NCBI GenBank assembly: GCA_000155695.1
Contig: DS990592.1
Coordinates: forward strand, 124,001-188,000
Length of the DNA: 64,000 bases
Reading direction: 5' to 3'
From: Verrucomicrobiia bacterium DG1235
GTDB lineage: Bacteria; Verrucomicrobiota; Verrucomicrobiia; Opitutales; Opitutaceae
Shown: piece by piece, positions 1 through 9,156 of the stretch
Numbering within the stretch: position 1 is the first letter of the stretch
Layout of the letters: each line of letters starts with the position of its first letter
Notes under the pieces: model-generated
What the model was told of the DNA's origin: nothing
The model's database searches: none
The model's input: the letters and a program-made list of their open reading frames with translations, nothing else
Program-made: the position numbers and the translations under genes

Positions 1-2
1 AC

Positions 3-323
3 CTGCTGTTGCTTTTCGTTGGCACTTTTATGGACATGACGCCGGCGGTGTTGATCTTCACTCCCATTTTCTTGCCGGTGGCGAATCAGCTTGGAATCAG
101 CGACGTGCACTTCGGGATCATCATGATCGCGAATCTGTGTATTGGCCTTTGTACGCCGCCAGTAGGCACGTGTTTGTTTTTGGGTTGTGGAGTTGGAAAG
201 ACGACGATTGCCAAGGTGACTCCGTACATGATTCCCTTCTTCATCGCTATGTTCATAGGATTAATGTTAATCACTTACGTGCCGCAGGTTTCAATGTGGT
301 TGCCAAGCCTCCTAGGCCTATAG
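3..323 (+). CDS. dctM: TRAP transporter large permease, C-terminal part (truncated by window edge)
   Basis: About 106 residues remain of a DctM-type permease, normally some 430 residues long. The frame is open from the first bases of the window, so the true start lies upstream. Visible features are a hydrophobic segment with a PAVLIFTPIFLPVA stretch, a second segment ending in CTPPVGTCLF (the PPVG loop typical of DctM), and a final membrane helix. In this family the subunit is the membrane channel of a TRAP system, which imports organic acids or uronates using an ion gradient and a periplasmic DctP protein. A LacI regulator and uronate enzymes follow, so a hexuronate or aldonate substrate is inferred. 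dctP and dctQ should lie just off the left edge. Confidence 0.85.
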   Translation: MLLLFVGTFMDMTPAVLIFTPIFLPVANQLGISDVHFGIIMIANLCIGLCTPPVGTCLFLGCGVGKTTIAKVTPYMIPFFIAMFIGLMLITYVPQVSMWLPSLLGL

Positions 324-339
324 TTAGTTAGAAAAGATT

Positions 340-1383
340 ATGGCAGGTACTAGCGAGGAAGAGAGCAACATTCGGTCGGTTGGCGATTTCGCCAAGTATC
401 TTGGCCTGTCTCGTTGGACTGTTTCTCGTATTCTAAATGGCCATACGGGGGTTCACGAAGACACCCGAAAGCGGGTGATGGACGAAATGCATCGGCTGGG
501 CTTTCAGCCGAATATGATGGCTCGCAGCTTGAAGGGGGCGAAGACCGGCTTGATCGGCGTTTGCTTCCAGGAAATCGAGTCTCCGATCCTTGCCCGAAAG
601 ATCTCCAGCCTGCAGGAGAGCCTTCGCTCTCGTGGCTTGAGGGGCGTGATGGAAATCACTTCGGGCGTCGCGGAGGCGGAGCGTGATATTATCAATCACT
701 TTTTTTCTCTGCGAGTGGACGGCATTATTTTGATCGGTTCCGAGCTCGCCCCGGAGGATCCCATTTTCAAGCGATTGTCGCGCGAGGCGATGCCGGTTGT
801 GACGGTTGATGCCGCCTACGACATCCCGCTGCCTCGCGTCGAGCTCGATCGTCATATGGCGATGTTGCTTTCTCTTCGGCACCTTCAGCAGCGCGGGCAT
901 TCGTCGTTCGCATTGTTAGGTTTGGAGAGCGATCCTGTTTACGGGGCACGCAGAATTGAAGGTCTGAAAGAGGCTGCGAAAAAGCTCGGCCTGGATTGGG
1001 ATGGTAGCTTTTTGTCTTTGAAAACGGAAAGCCGAAAGGATTGGTCGTACGAATATGGCTACGATCTGGCTCAGGAGCTCTTGCAGCTCGAGAATCCTCC
1101 ACGCGGTGTCATCGCCTTGAACGACCGGGTCGCTATCGGGGCGATGAAGGCGATACGGGAGTGGGGGTACAAGATTCCGAAAGATTTCTCGGTGGTAGGG
1201 TTCGACAATCTCGAGATAGGGCAGTGGACCGAGCCCTCCCTAACAACCGTTGGGCAAAATGTTGGCGAGATTATCGAGGAGTCGATTGTTTTGATCCAAG
1301 GGCTGATCGATGACGGCAAAAAACCGAATGTCGCGCCAGTGATTCGTGTACAGCCGAAGCTGATCGTAAGGACTTCGAGCTAG
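340..1383 (+). CDS. LacI-family transcriptional regulator of the uronate locus
   Basis: This 347-residue protein has the LacI layout. A short N-terminal tail precedes a helix-turn-helix at about residues 14-33 (VGDFAKYLGLSRWTVSRILN), then a hinge, then a periplasmic-binding-like effector domain with late motifs GVIALNDRVAIGAMKAI and VVGFDNLEIG. It starts 17 bases after dctM, so it may be co-transcribed with the transporter. Uronate enzymes follow on the same strand. By family knowledge it would bind a palindromic operator and release it when a sugar acid is present. A candidate site lies at 1485-1498. The effector (galacturonate, glucuronate or KDG) is not readable from sequence. Confidence 0.9.
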   Translation: MAGTSEEESNIRSVGDFAKYLGLSRWTVSRILNGHTGVHEDTRKRVMDEMHRLGFQPNMMARSLKGAKTGLIGVCFQEIESPILARKISSLQESLRSRGLRGVMEITSGVAEAERDIINHFFSLRVDGIILIGSELAPEDPIFKRLSREAMPVVTVDAAYDIPLPRVELDRHMAMLLSLRHLQQRGHSSFALLGLESDPVYGARRIEGLKEAAKKLGLDWDGSFLSLKTESRKDWSYEYGYDLAQELLQLENPPRGVIALNDRVAIGAMKAIREWGYKIPKDFSVVGFDNLEIGQWTEPSLTTVGQNVGEIIEESIVLIQGLIDDGKKPNVAPVIRVQPKLIVRTSS

Positions 1384-1484
1384 TTTTCTCTGTGCATTAA
1401 TACGAAAAGAAAGAGAGTTTTCTACATTCACCCAACACGAGTAAGATTTAGATTGATTTAGAAACCTAAACCCGTTCTTTAGGA

Positions 1485-1498
1485 GTGTCATGCGACAC
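1485..1498. promoter_or_regulatory. Possible LacI operator upstream of the uronate enzymes
   Basis: The sequence GTGTCATGCGACAC is a 5-4-5 inverted repeat located 36 bases before the start codon of the UxaE-family gene and about 100 bases after the LacI gene. Directly before it, CCTAAA at 1465-1470 and TTTAGG at 1478-1483 form a second small inverted repeat. Assignment to the neighbouring LacI regulator is inference from position only. Confidence 0.4.
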
Positions 1499-1534
1499 CT
1501 GTTGGGTTCTCGTCCCATGGTTGCGAAATAAACA

Positions 1535-3415
1535 ATGAAACAGATAAACCAATTTCTTCTCCGCAACGATTTGCGCCTCGAGGACAACCCCTGCGTGAGT
1601 CCGGACTTTTGCTTGGACTGGGCTGGACTGAGCTCCTCTATTCAGTCTGGCGCGACGCTGGTAGAGCACGAAAAAAGCGAGTTCGGGTCAGCTTATGGTT
1701 CGTGGCTTCTGGTCGAGGGAGCCGGTGGCGATCATGCCTGGAAATTGACGCCGTCAGAAACCGACCTGGGAGAATGCCCGTTGGAGCCAAGTGTCGAGCG
1801 CGGCGGAGCTTATTATTTTCCCGCAAGCTACGAGAATCTGATTCGAATCAAGAACCTCGCTCAGGAGCACAACGAGGGGTGTTCGATCTTTCCAACTGCT
1901 CGTGGCGACATTTCGCGAAGCACTTTGGGGATAGGAGCGAGGTTTACTACTTTGCACTGGTCTGGAGTGGATTGGGCGATGGCCAATCTTGGAGTAGGCC
2001 TGACGGCGAATCAAAACAGTATCCCGCGCGAGCTGGTTTACGACGTGGACGCGATGTTGTCAGGAGATTTGGATACCGTGCCCTTTCCCTTTATCGGAGC
2101 GAACGTGCCGGAAGGGCATCAGGGACAATCAGTCCAGGGGATGAGCCACGGCTGTGTGCTGGCGAAGCTCAAGTCTGGATTTCATTCGCTGGGCATTCAG
2201 TGGAGCTTCAATGCGGACCATCAGCCGATAGGCGGCAAGTTCGACGCGCGGGAGGACAAGCTGGTGGAAGGTTGTCTCTTCGCGTCGTACATCACTTTTG
2301 ACATCTCGCCGGAGCTTGCGATTACGGAAGTGCCTGAGGCATTCGAGGAAAAGAAAGCTTTCGTGCTGGCGAATATTGATCAGAAGCTGGTTGATAGGGT
2401 TGCTCGCCGCGTAGCGGATTCAGGCCTTACGGTGGACGAAGCGGAATTGTATTCGCTGCTTTGCTACGTTTGGCCGTCTATGTTGAAGATGAAGCGTCGC
2501 GACGAGAAATACGCGGCTGCCCGCTCTGCTGCGTTCACAACCGATCTAGGTCGCGAGTACCTTCGAGAGCTCTCAATCGACGAGTTGCCAGGGCTTACCA
2601 CGCCAGAGACGACGGCGGTCATGCTTTCTCTTTGCGAGGCGATGGATATGCCGGTGAATTTCGTCGCGCCCGCATTTGGTTTTCAGAAGAACATGCCGTA
2701 TCCAGATAATGGAGAGCTGAAAGAGTTAATCGAGCGGCAATGGCAGGTGTGCGAGGTATTTGGCGTTAGCATCGGGTTTCACTCCGGATCGGGTAAGTCT
2801 TCCGAGAACTACCAAGTGATGGGAGAGGTGACCGGCGGAAATTTGGAGATCAAGACCAGTGGTCGCTATACTTATGAAATGGGAGTGGCCTTGTCTGGAT
2901 CAAGCGATGAGGGGGATCAGGACCTCTGGAAGGACTGGTATCAGTTTACGGTGGATCTAGCGGTGTCAGGAGCGTTCAGCGATTCCGATTCGGAGCGTTC
3001 GATGGCTAGGGAGTTTATCGAAACCACGCTCGATTACGAAAAGCGTTCGAAGGATGTATTCGATACGCCTGAGTCTTGTCGAGCTGCCCTTGAATCTCTT
3101 GCTCCCAGTTCAGAGCACATGCATTGGTTCGAGTATAATTTTCTCTACGTTCTTGCGGCTCAGGGCAGAGCGGAAAAAACGGCTCTCGGCGACCATTCGC
3201 CATCTGGTTACCGTCAGCGCGCTCGCTTTTATTCGATAAGCGAGGAGGGACGTTTGGCCTTTGCTCGACGAGTCGCCTTGTATATCGTGGGGCTGGCTAA
3301 GGACACTGGCATTGTAAGCGCAGATGTTTGCGATGAGGCGTTGAAGCGTCTCGATAATTATTCAACGTTCTGCGCCTTCCTTGATGACATTTGCCCCGCT
3401 GCCTGCAGCAAGTAG
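1535..3415 (+). CDS. uxaE: Tagaturonate epimerase family protein (UxaE-like)
   Basis: This 626-residue cytoplasmic protein shows pieces I recognise from UxaE, the Thermotoga tagaturonate 3-epimerase family. They are an NADH-less 'NADH' motif region around residues 226-230 (FNADHQP), YITFDIS at about 252-258, HSGSGKSS at 416-423, and EIKTSG at 438-443. These correspond to the family's ADH, FTID, HSGSDKFS and KTAG blocks. The protein is clearly longer than the roughly 480-residue Thermotoga enzyme. UxaE converts D-tagaturonate to D-fructuronate, allowing the galacturonate branch to merge with the glucuronate branch. That role fits the neighbours uxaC, an SDR reductase and a KDG kinase. The match was made from memory, not by a search, and in HSGSGK the family's Asp is Gly, so activity is not certain. 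Confidence 0.6.
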   Translation: MKQINQFLLRNDLRLEDNPCVSPDFCLDWAGLSSSIQSGATLVEHEKSEFGSAYGSWLLVEGAGGDHAWKLTPSETDLGECPLEPSVERGGAYYFPASYENLIRIKNLAQEHNEGCSIFPTARGDISRSTLGIGARFTTLHWSGVDWAMANLGVGLTANQNSIPRELVYDVDAMLSGDLDTVPFPFIGANVPEGHQGQSVQGMSHGCVLAKLKSGFHSLGIQWSFNADHQPIGGKFDAREDKLVEGCLFASYITFDISPELAITEVPEAFEEKKAFVLANIDQKLVDRVARRVADSGLTVDEAELYSLLCYVWPSMLKMKRRDEKYAAARSAAFTTDLGREYLRELSIDELPGLTTPETTAVMLSLCEAMDMPVNFVAPAFGFQKNMPYPDNGELKELIERQWQVCEVFGVSIGFHSGSGKSSENYQVMGEVTGGNLEIKTSGRYTYEMGVALSGSSDEGDQDLWKDWYQFTVDLAVSGAFSDSDSERSMAREFIETTLDYEKRSKDVFDTPESCRAALESLAPSSEHMHWFEYNFLYVLAAQGRAEKTALGDHSPSGYRQRARFYSISEEGRLAFARRVALYIVGLAKDTGIVSADVCDEALKRLDNYSTFCAFLDDICPAACSK

Positions 3416-3486
3416 TTCTGTCGTTTTCTTCACTTCTTCTCTGACTTTGATTTTTGCGTTTTTTTAAGGCGTAGTTCTTATCTGCC

Positions 3487-4464
3487 ATGACACGTATTCT
3501 GCTCACCACTACCTCGTTTCAGGATATCCCTGGCGAGCACCACAAGATGCTCGAGGATTCGGGCTTTGAAATCATCCGCGAGCGCGGACCGCTGACTGAG
3601 GCTCGCATGCTTGAGCTGGTCGGAGATATTGACGGCATGATCTGCGGAGACGACGCGATTACGGCCGCAGTCGTAGACAAGGCCTTGCCGCGATTGAAGA
3701 TCATTTCCAAGTACGGAATTGGTCTCGACAAGATCGACACCGCCCATGTGGAAAAGATGGGCGTGCCTTTGACGTTTTGTCCCGGCGTGAATCATACCAC
3801 GGTGGCGGAGCACACCTTTGCCCTGATGCTTGCGCTCTTCCGTCACCTCGTAACGGAGGCTAACTACACGCGTTCGGGCGAGTGGAAGCGTCTCTCCGGT
3901 CATGAAATAATGGGCAAGACCATTGGTATCGTCGGACTAGGCCGCATCGGTCGCGAGGTCGCGACTCGAGCCAAGGCCTTCGGGCTTCGCGTGGTCGGCT
4001 ACGATATTTATTGGCCGGAAGCATTTGCGGAAGAGCACGGTATCGAGCGTTTCCACAGTATTGCGGAAGTTTTCAAGGAAGCGGAGATATTGAGCCTACA
4101 CACGAATTTGACAGCAGAGACGGAGAACATGGTGTGCGCTGAGAGTATCGCGACCATGAAAGATGGCGTTGTGATTCTAAATTGCGCTCGCGGAGAGTTG
4201 GTCAATCCAACCGATATGGCGTCGGCGCTGGAGTCTGGAAAAGTCGGCGGCTATGGCACGGACGTGCTCGATGTCGAGCCCCCTCTGGCGGATCATGTTT
4301 TACTGTCCGCCAAAAACTGCATCGTAACGCCACACATCGGTTCCCGTACTTACGAATCGGTGGCTCGCCAAGCTGGCATGGCCACTCGCAACCTGCTCAA
4401 CTATTTTAATGGCAAGCCAGCGGAAGCCCAAGCGAACAAGGCTCCCTGGGCTGAGCTTAAATAA
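3487..4464 (+). CDS. D-isomer-specific 2-hydroxyacid dehydrogenase (phosphoglycerate dehydrogenase-like)
   Basis: This 325-residue protein has the canonical fold of the family. A flanking N-terminal substrate domain is followed by the NAD-binding motif GLGRIGRE at residues 150-157. The catalytic triad is Arg235 (in NCARGELV), Glu264 (in DVLDVEPP) and His283 (in TPHIGSRT). Enzymes of this group reduce 2-keto acids to D-2-hydroxy acids with NAD(P)H. It starts about 70 bases after the UxaE-family gene and 20 bases before the LDH2-type gene, so it is probably part of the sugar-acid operon. Its substrate may be a uronate or glycerate derivative; this is inference. It lacks the C-terminal ACT domain of SerA. 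Confidence 0.85.
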   Translation: MTRILLTTTSFQDIPGEHHKMLEDSGFEIIRERGPLTEARMLELVGDIDGMICGDDAITAAVVDKALPRLKIISKYGIGLDKIDTAHVEKMGVPLTFCPGVNHTTVAEHTFALMLALFRHLVTEANYTRSGEWKRLSGHEIMGKTIGIVGLGRIGREVATRAKAFGLRVVGYDIYWPEAFAEEHGIERFHSIAEVFKEAEILSLHTNLTAETENMVCAESIATMKDGVVILNCARGELVNPTDMASALESGKVGGYGTDVLDVEPPLADHVLLSAKNCIVTPHIGSRTYESVARQAGMATRNLLNYFNGKPAEAQANKAPWAELK

Positions 4465-4484
4465 TTTCGACGATACCATCAGTC

Positions 4485-5579
<1,095 letters not shown>

Positions 5580-5611
5580 TAAGGACAAATAATTTAATAG
5601 AATCAAACGAC

Positions 5612-6709
5612 ATGAGCATCGAAATCAAATCTGCTGAATCCTGTAAATATGACATCGTCTCATTGGGCGAGGTCATGCTCCGTCTCGATCCCGGTGAAGG
5701 GCGCGTGCGAACAGCTCGTAGCTTCAAGGCTTGGGAAGGCGGGGGTGAGTACAACGTGGCTCGTGGCATGCGCAAGTGTTTCGGCCTGCGTGCTGGTGTG
5801 GTAACGGCGTTTGCAGATAACGAAGTCGGCCACCTTGTGGAGGATTTCATCATGCAGGGAGGTGTCGACACTTCCTGGATACAATGGAAGCCGTATGATG
5901 GACTTGGTCGCGAAGTGCGTAACGGCCTGAATTTCACGGAGCGTGGCTTTGGCATTCGGGGAGCGGTTGGCGTGCCGGATCGCGGCCTTACGGCTGCGAG
6001 TCAGATGAAGGTCGGTGATATTGACTGGGAAAAGCTTTTCGGAGAAGATGGCGTGCGGTGGTTCCATACGGGCGGCATTTTCGCAGCTCTTTCGGAAACG
6101 ACGCCTGCCTTCGTGATCGAAGCGGTAAAGGCGGCCAAGAAGCATGGCACGATCGTGTCATACGATCTTAACTACAGGCCCTCGCTTTGGAAAAGCATAG
6201 GTGGTCATGCAAAATGCCAAGAGGTCAATCGTGAGATCGCGAAGTACGTCGATGTGATGATTGGCAATGAGGAGGACTTTACGGCTTGTCTTGGCTTCGA
6301 AGTGGAGGGAGTCGACGAGAATATTTCCAAGATCGATATCGGCGCGTTTAAGGCGATGATCGAAAAGGCGGTTTCCGAGTTTCCGAACTTTCAGGCAACT
6401 GCGACGACGCTGCGCGCTGTGAAGACTGCGACTGTCAATGACTGGGGAGCGATCTGCTGGCATGCAGGCGAATTTCACGAGTCTAACCAATACTCGGAGC
6501 TCGAGATAATGGACCGTGTGGGCGGTGGCGATAGCTTCGCGTCTGGATTGATCTATGGTTTTCTCACCACGGGCGACCCGGCGAAAGCAGTTAACTATGG
6601 GGCGGCGCACGGCGCTCTTGCGATGACGACTCCAGGCGATACTTCGATGGTGACCGTCAAGGAGGTCGAAAAAATCATGGGCGGCGGTGGAGCGCGCGTC
6701 GTTCGTTAG
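5612..6709 (+). CDS. kdgK: PfkB-family sugar kinase, probable 2-keto-3-deoxygluconate kinase
   Basis: This 365-residue protein has PfkB features: an N-terminal [15 protein letters not shown], a substrate lid region with [13 protein letters not shown], and the C-terminal signature [12 protein letters not shown] with the presumed catalytic base Asp307. KdgK phosphorylates 2-keto-3-deoxygluconate to KDPG, the last activation step before aldol cleavage. That fits the pathway around it (UxaC, UxaE, mannonate oxidoreductase). Neither mannonate dehydratase (uxuA) nor KDPG aldolase (eda) is visible in this window. The next gene is separated by a strong hairpin at 6725-6760. Another PfkB specificity such as ribokinase or fructokinase is less likely but possible. 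Confidence 0.8.
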   Translation: MSIEIKSAESCKYDIVSLGEVMLRLDPGEGRVRTARSFKAWEGGGEYNVARGMRKCFGLRAGVVTAFADNEVGHLVEDFIMQGGVDTSWIQWKPYDGLGREVRNGLNFTERGFGIRGAVGVPDRGLTAASQMKVGDIDWEKLFGEDGVRWFHTGGIFAALSETTPAFVIEAVKAAKKHGTIVSYDLNYRPSLWKSIGGHAKCQEVNREIAKYVDVMIGNEEDFTACLGFEVEGVDENISKIDIGAFKAMIEKAVSEFPNFQATATTLRAVKTATVNDWGAICWHAGEFHESNQYSELEIMDRVGGGDSFASGLIYGFLTTGDPAKAVNYGAAHGALAMTTPGDTSMVTVKEVEKIMGGGGARVVR

Positions 6710-6724
6710 AATTAATTCTTTTGC

Positions 6725-6760
6725 GTGACGCGGGTGAAGGACCCGCGTTACTTTGTTTTA
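6725..6760 (+). terminator. Strong hairpin with T-rich tail between kdgK and the SDR gene
   Basis: An 11-bp stem pairs 6725-6735 with 6741-6751 (one G-T wobble) around the loop GAAGG, and TTTGTTTTA follows. It ends two bases before the ATG at 6763. It could be an intra-operon partial terminator, an RNA-processing or stability element, or a copy of a dispersed palindrome. Its position would place the start codon of the next gene right at the stem edge. Confidence 0.5.
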
Positions 6761-6762
6761 TT

Positions 6763-7545
6763 ATGAGCGATTTCTTAGACACTCTTTTCAATCTGAACGG
6801 CAAGGTAGCGGTCATAATTGGCGGCACCGGCGAGCTCTGTGGAGCGATGGCAGAGGGTCTCGCTAAAGCGGGAGTCACGACTGTGCTGGTCGGGCGAAGT
6901 CTGGAAAAAGCTCAGGCTCGAATTACAAAGATCGAATCAGCTGGAGGTAGCGCTTACTTCGAGCAGGCGGATCTCGGCAGCAAGGCGTCGATTTCGGAGC
7001 TGCTCGCTCGGGTGGTGGAAAAGTCCGGCAAGGTCGATATCCTCATCAACGGGGCAGGCGCGAATTCGCCAACTCCTTTTCTTGAGATTCCGGAGGATGA
7101 GTACGATCGGCTTTTCGAGATAAACACGAAGGCGGTCTTCTTGGCCTGCCAGGTGTTTGGGGCTTATTTCCTCGATAGAGGCGAGGGCGGTTCGGTCATC
7201 AATGTTGGCTCTATGACCGGTGTGCTCCCGCTTTCTCGCGTTTTCACTTATTCGGCAACGAAGGCGGCGGTGCATAATCTCTCCAAGAACTTGGCTCGCG
7301 AATGGGCGACTGAGAAAATTCGCGTCAATACTATCGTTCCCGGTTTTTTCCCGGCTGAGCAGAACCGCAAGGTGCTGACGGAGGATCGCGTAAAGCAGAT
7401 CATGGGGCACACGCCTATGAAGCGCTTTGGCGAAGCCCAGGAACTGGTGGGAGCTACGCTTTTGCTCGCATCCGACACGGCCGGCTCTTTCGTTACTGGG
7501 GTCGAGTTGTTAGTAGATGGTGGATACGCCGCCATGACGATTTAA
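6763..7545 (+). CDS. Short-chain dehydrogenase/reductase, probable D-mannonate/fructuronate oxidoreductase
   Basis: This 260-residue SDR has a dinucleotide-binding region, [15 protein letters not shown], in which the usual glycine motif is slightly altered. It also has NGAG at about 97-100, catalytic Ser150, the YxxxK pair Tyr163 and Lys167, and the C-terminal [10 protein letters not shown]. The ATG at 6763 is preferred over an upstream GTG at 6721, because the latter would translate through the hairpin. In many bacteria lacking classical UxuB, an SDR of this kind reduces D-fructuronate to D-mannonate. The placement between KDG kinase and UxaC supports this role but does not prove it. A gluconate 5-dehydrogenase-like activity is the main alternative. 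Confidence 0.8.
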   Translation: MSDFLDTLFNLNGKVAVIIGGTGELCGAMAEGLAKAGVTTVLVGRSLEKAQARITKIESAGGSAYFEQADLGSKASISELLARVVEKSGKVDILINGAGANSPTPFLEIPEDEYDRLFEINTKAVFLACQVFGAYFLDRGEGGSVINVGSMTGVLPLSRVFTYSATKAAVHNLSKNLAREWATEKIRVNTIVPGFFPAEQNRKVLTEDRVKQIMGHTPMKRFGEAQELVGATLLLASDTAGSFVTGVELLVDGGYAAMTI

Positions 7546-7561
7546 CCACACCCTGTTTCTC

Positions 7562-8962
7562 ATGTCATTCATCCACGACGATTTCCTTCTACAATCGGAC
7601 GCGGCTCGCGAGCTGTATCACAACTACGCCAAGGACGAGCCGATCTACGACTATCATTGCCACCTGCCTCCTGAAGATGTGGCGGGCAATCGTCGTTTCG
7701 GTGACTTGGCTGAAATCTGGCTTCAGGGCGATCACTACAAATGGCGGGCCATGCGAAGCAATGGGGTGGCGGAGACGTTTTGCACCGGCGAGGCGGATCC
7801 GTATGACAAGTTCCTGGCTTGGTGTCGCACGGTGCCTTACACGCTGCGCAATCCGCTCTATCATTGGAGTCACATGGAGTTGAAGCGCTACTTCGATATC
7901 GATGTGATCATCAACGAGGATTCGGCGAAGGAGATTTGGGATGCGGCGAACGCGAAGCTCAAGTCTGATGAGCTCAGCGCTCACGGGATTCTGAAGAAAT
8001 TCAAGGTCAAGGTTGTCGGCACGACTGATGATCCAACGGATGACTTGGCCAATCATAAGCTTATTCGTGGTCAGGATTTGGATACAATTGTCGCCCCTAC
8101 TTTTCGGCCGGACAAAGCTCTTAACGTTGATCAGGCTGAAGCCTTCAACGCATGGGTGGATAAACTATCCGCTGTGGTTGGTAGCGAGATCAACAGCTTG
8201 CTCGATTTGCTTGCGGCCCTGAAATCGCGTCACGACTTTTTTCACGAGATGGGAGGTCGGCTATCTGATCATGGTTTGGAGCGCTGTTTCTTCGCGGAAA
8301 CGAGCGAGAAGCAGGCGGCCGAGATCTTTACGAAGGCTCGAGGCGGCGCAGACGCGTCAGTCGCGGAGAAGGAGGCGTTCGCTTTTTTTCTGATGCGCGA
8401 GTTTGGGCGCTGGAACGCGGAGAAGGGTTGGACGATGCAGTTGCACGTTGGGGCAATACGAAACAACAACTCTCGAATGTTCCGTAGTTTAGGACCGGAT
8501 ACGGGATTCGATTCGATCGGCGATTTCCCCCAGGTACAGTCGATGAGCCAGTTTTTGGACAGCCTGGATACTACCGGAGAGTTGCCCAAAACAGTGATTT
8601 ACAACCTGAATTGGGCGGACAACTACGCGATGGCGACGATGCTCGGGAATTTTCAGGATGGAACTGTTCCGGGAAAAATCCAACTCGGCAGTGGTTGGTG
8701 GTTCCTTGATCAGAAAGAAGGCATGGAGGCGCAGATCAATGCCCTTTCCAACCTCGGGCTGCTTTCGCGATTCGTCGGCATGCTTACAGATTCGAGGTCC
8801 TTTCTTTCGTATCCACGTCACGAGTACTTCCGTCGCATCTTATGCGACATGCTCGGAAATGATATCGAAAAGGGTGAAGTGCCTGCCGATATGGATTTGG
8901 TTGGAAATATGGTGAAGGGAATCAGCTATTCTAACGCGGAAAAGTTTTTTTCGATCACCTAG
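7562..8962 (+). CDS. uxaC: Glucuronate (uronate) isomerase
   Basis: This 466-residue protein is of normal length for UxaC. It begins with the typical DDFLLQSDAARELYH, followed by the metal-ligand motif YDYHCHLPPEDV (His32, His34). Further blocks are YHWSHMELKRYF, KVVGTTDDPTDD, MQLHVGAIRNNN, WWFLDQKEGM and TDSRSFLSYPRHEYFR. UxaC interconverts glucuronate with fructuronate and galacturonate with tagaturonate in the cytoplasm, the first committed step of the pathway encoded here. It lies 17 bases after the SDR gene and is the last gene of the run. The tagaturonate it makes is the expected substrate of the UxaE-family protein at the start of the cluster. Confidence 0.95.
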   Translation: MSFIHDDFLLQSDAARELYHNYAKDEPIYDYHCHLPPEDVAGNRRFGDLAEIWLQGDHYKWRAMRSNGVAETFCTGEADPYDKFLAWCRTVPYTLRNPLYHWSHMELKRYFDIDVIINEDSAKEIWDAANAKLKSDELSAHGILKKFKVKVVGTTDDPTDDLANHKLIRGQDLDTIVAPTFRPDKALNVDQAEAFNAWVDKLSAVVGSEINSLLDLLAALKSRHDFFHEMGGRLSDHGLERCFFAETSEKQAAEIFTKARGGADASVAEKEAFAFFLMREFGRWNAEKGWTMQLHVGAIRNNNSRMFRSLGPDTGFDSIGDFPQVQSMSQFLDSLDTTGELPKTVIYNLNWADNYAMATMLGNFQDGTVPGKIQLGSGWWFLDQKEGMEAQINALSNLGLLSRFVGMLTDSRSFLSYPRHEYFRRILCDMLGNDIEKGEVPADMDLVGNMVKGISYSNAEKFFSIT

Positions 8963-9156
8963 GGAATTCTTTGCGTAAGTCGTTGGAGCGTAATAGATAA
9001 AACTATTGCTAAATTTGTTTTCGGCGTGTTGTTTGGATTGGCAGGGTGAAAAGCTCCGCTAATTCTGCTGAGAATGAATCGAACTGATTGGATCGCTCGA
9101 ATAGTCGTTAGGGTTAAAGGGCTTGATCCTCATCATCCACCACTACGTGCCTGAAC

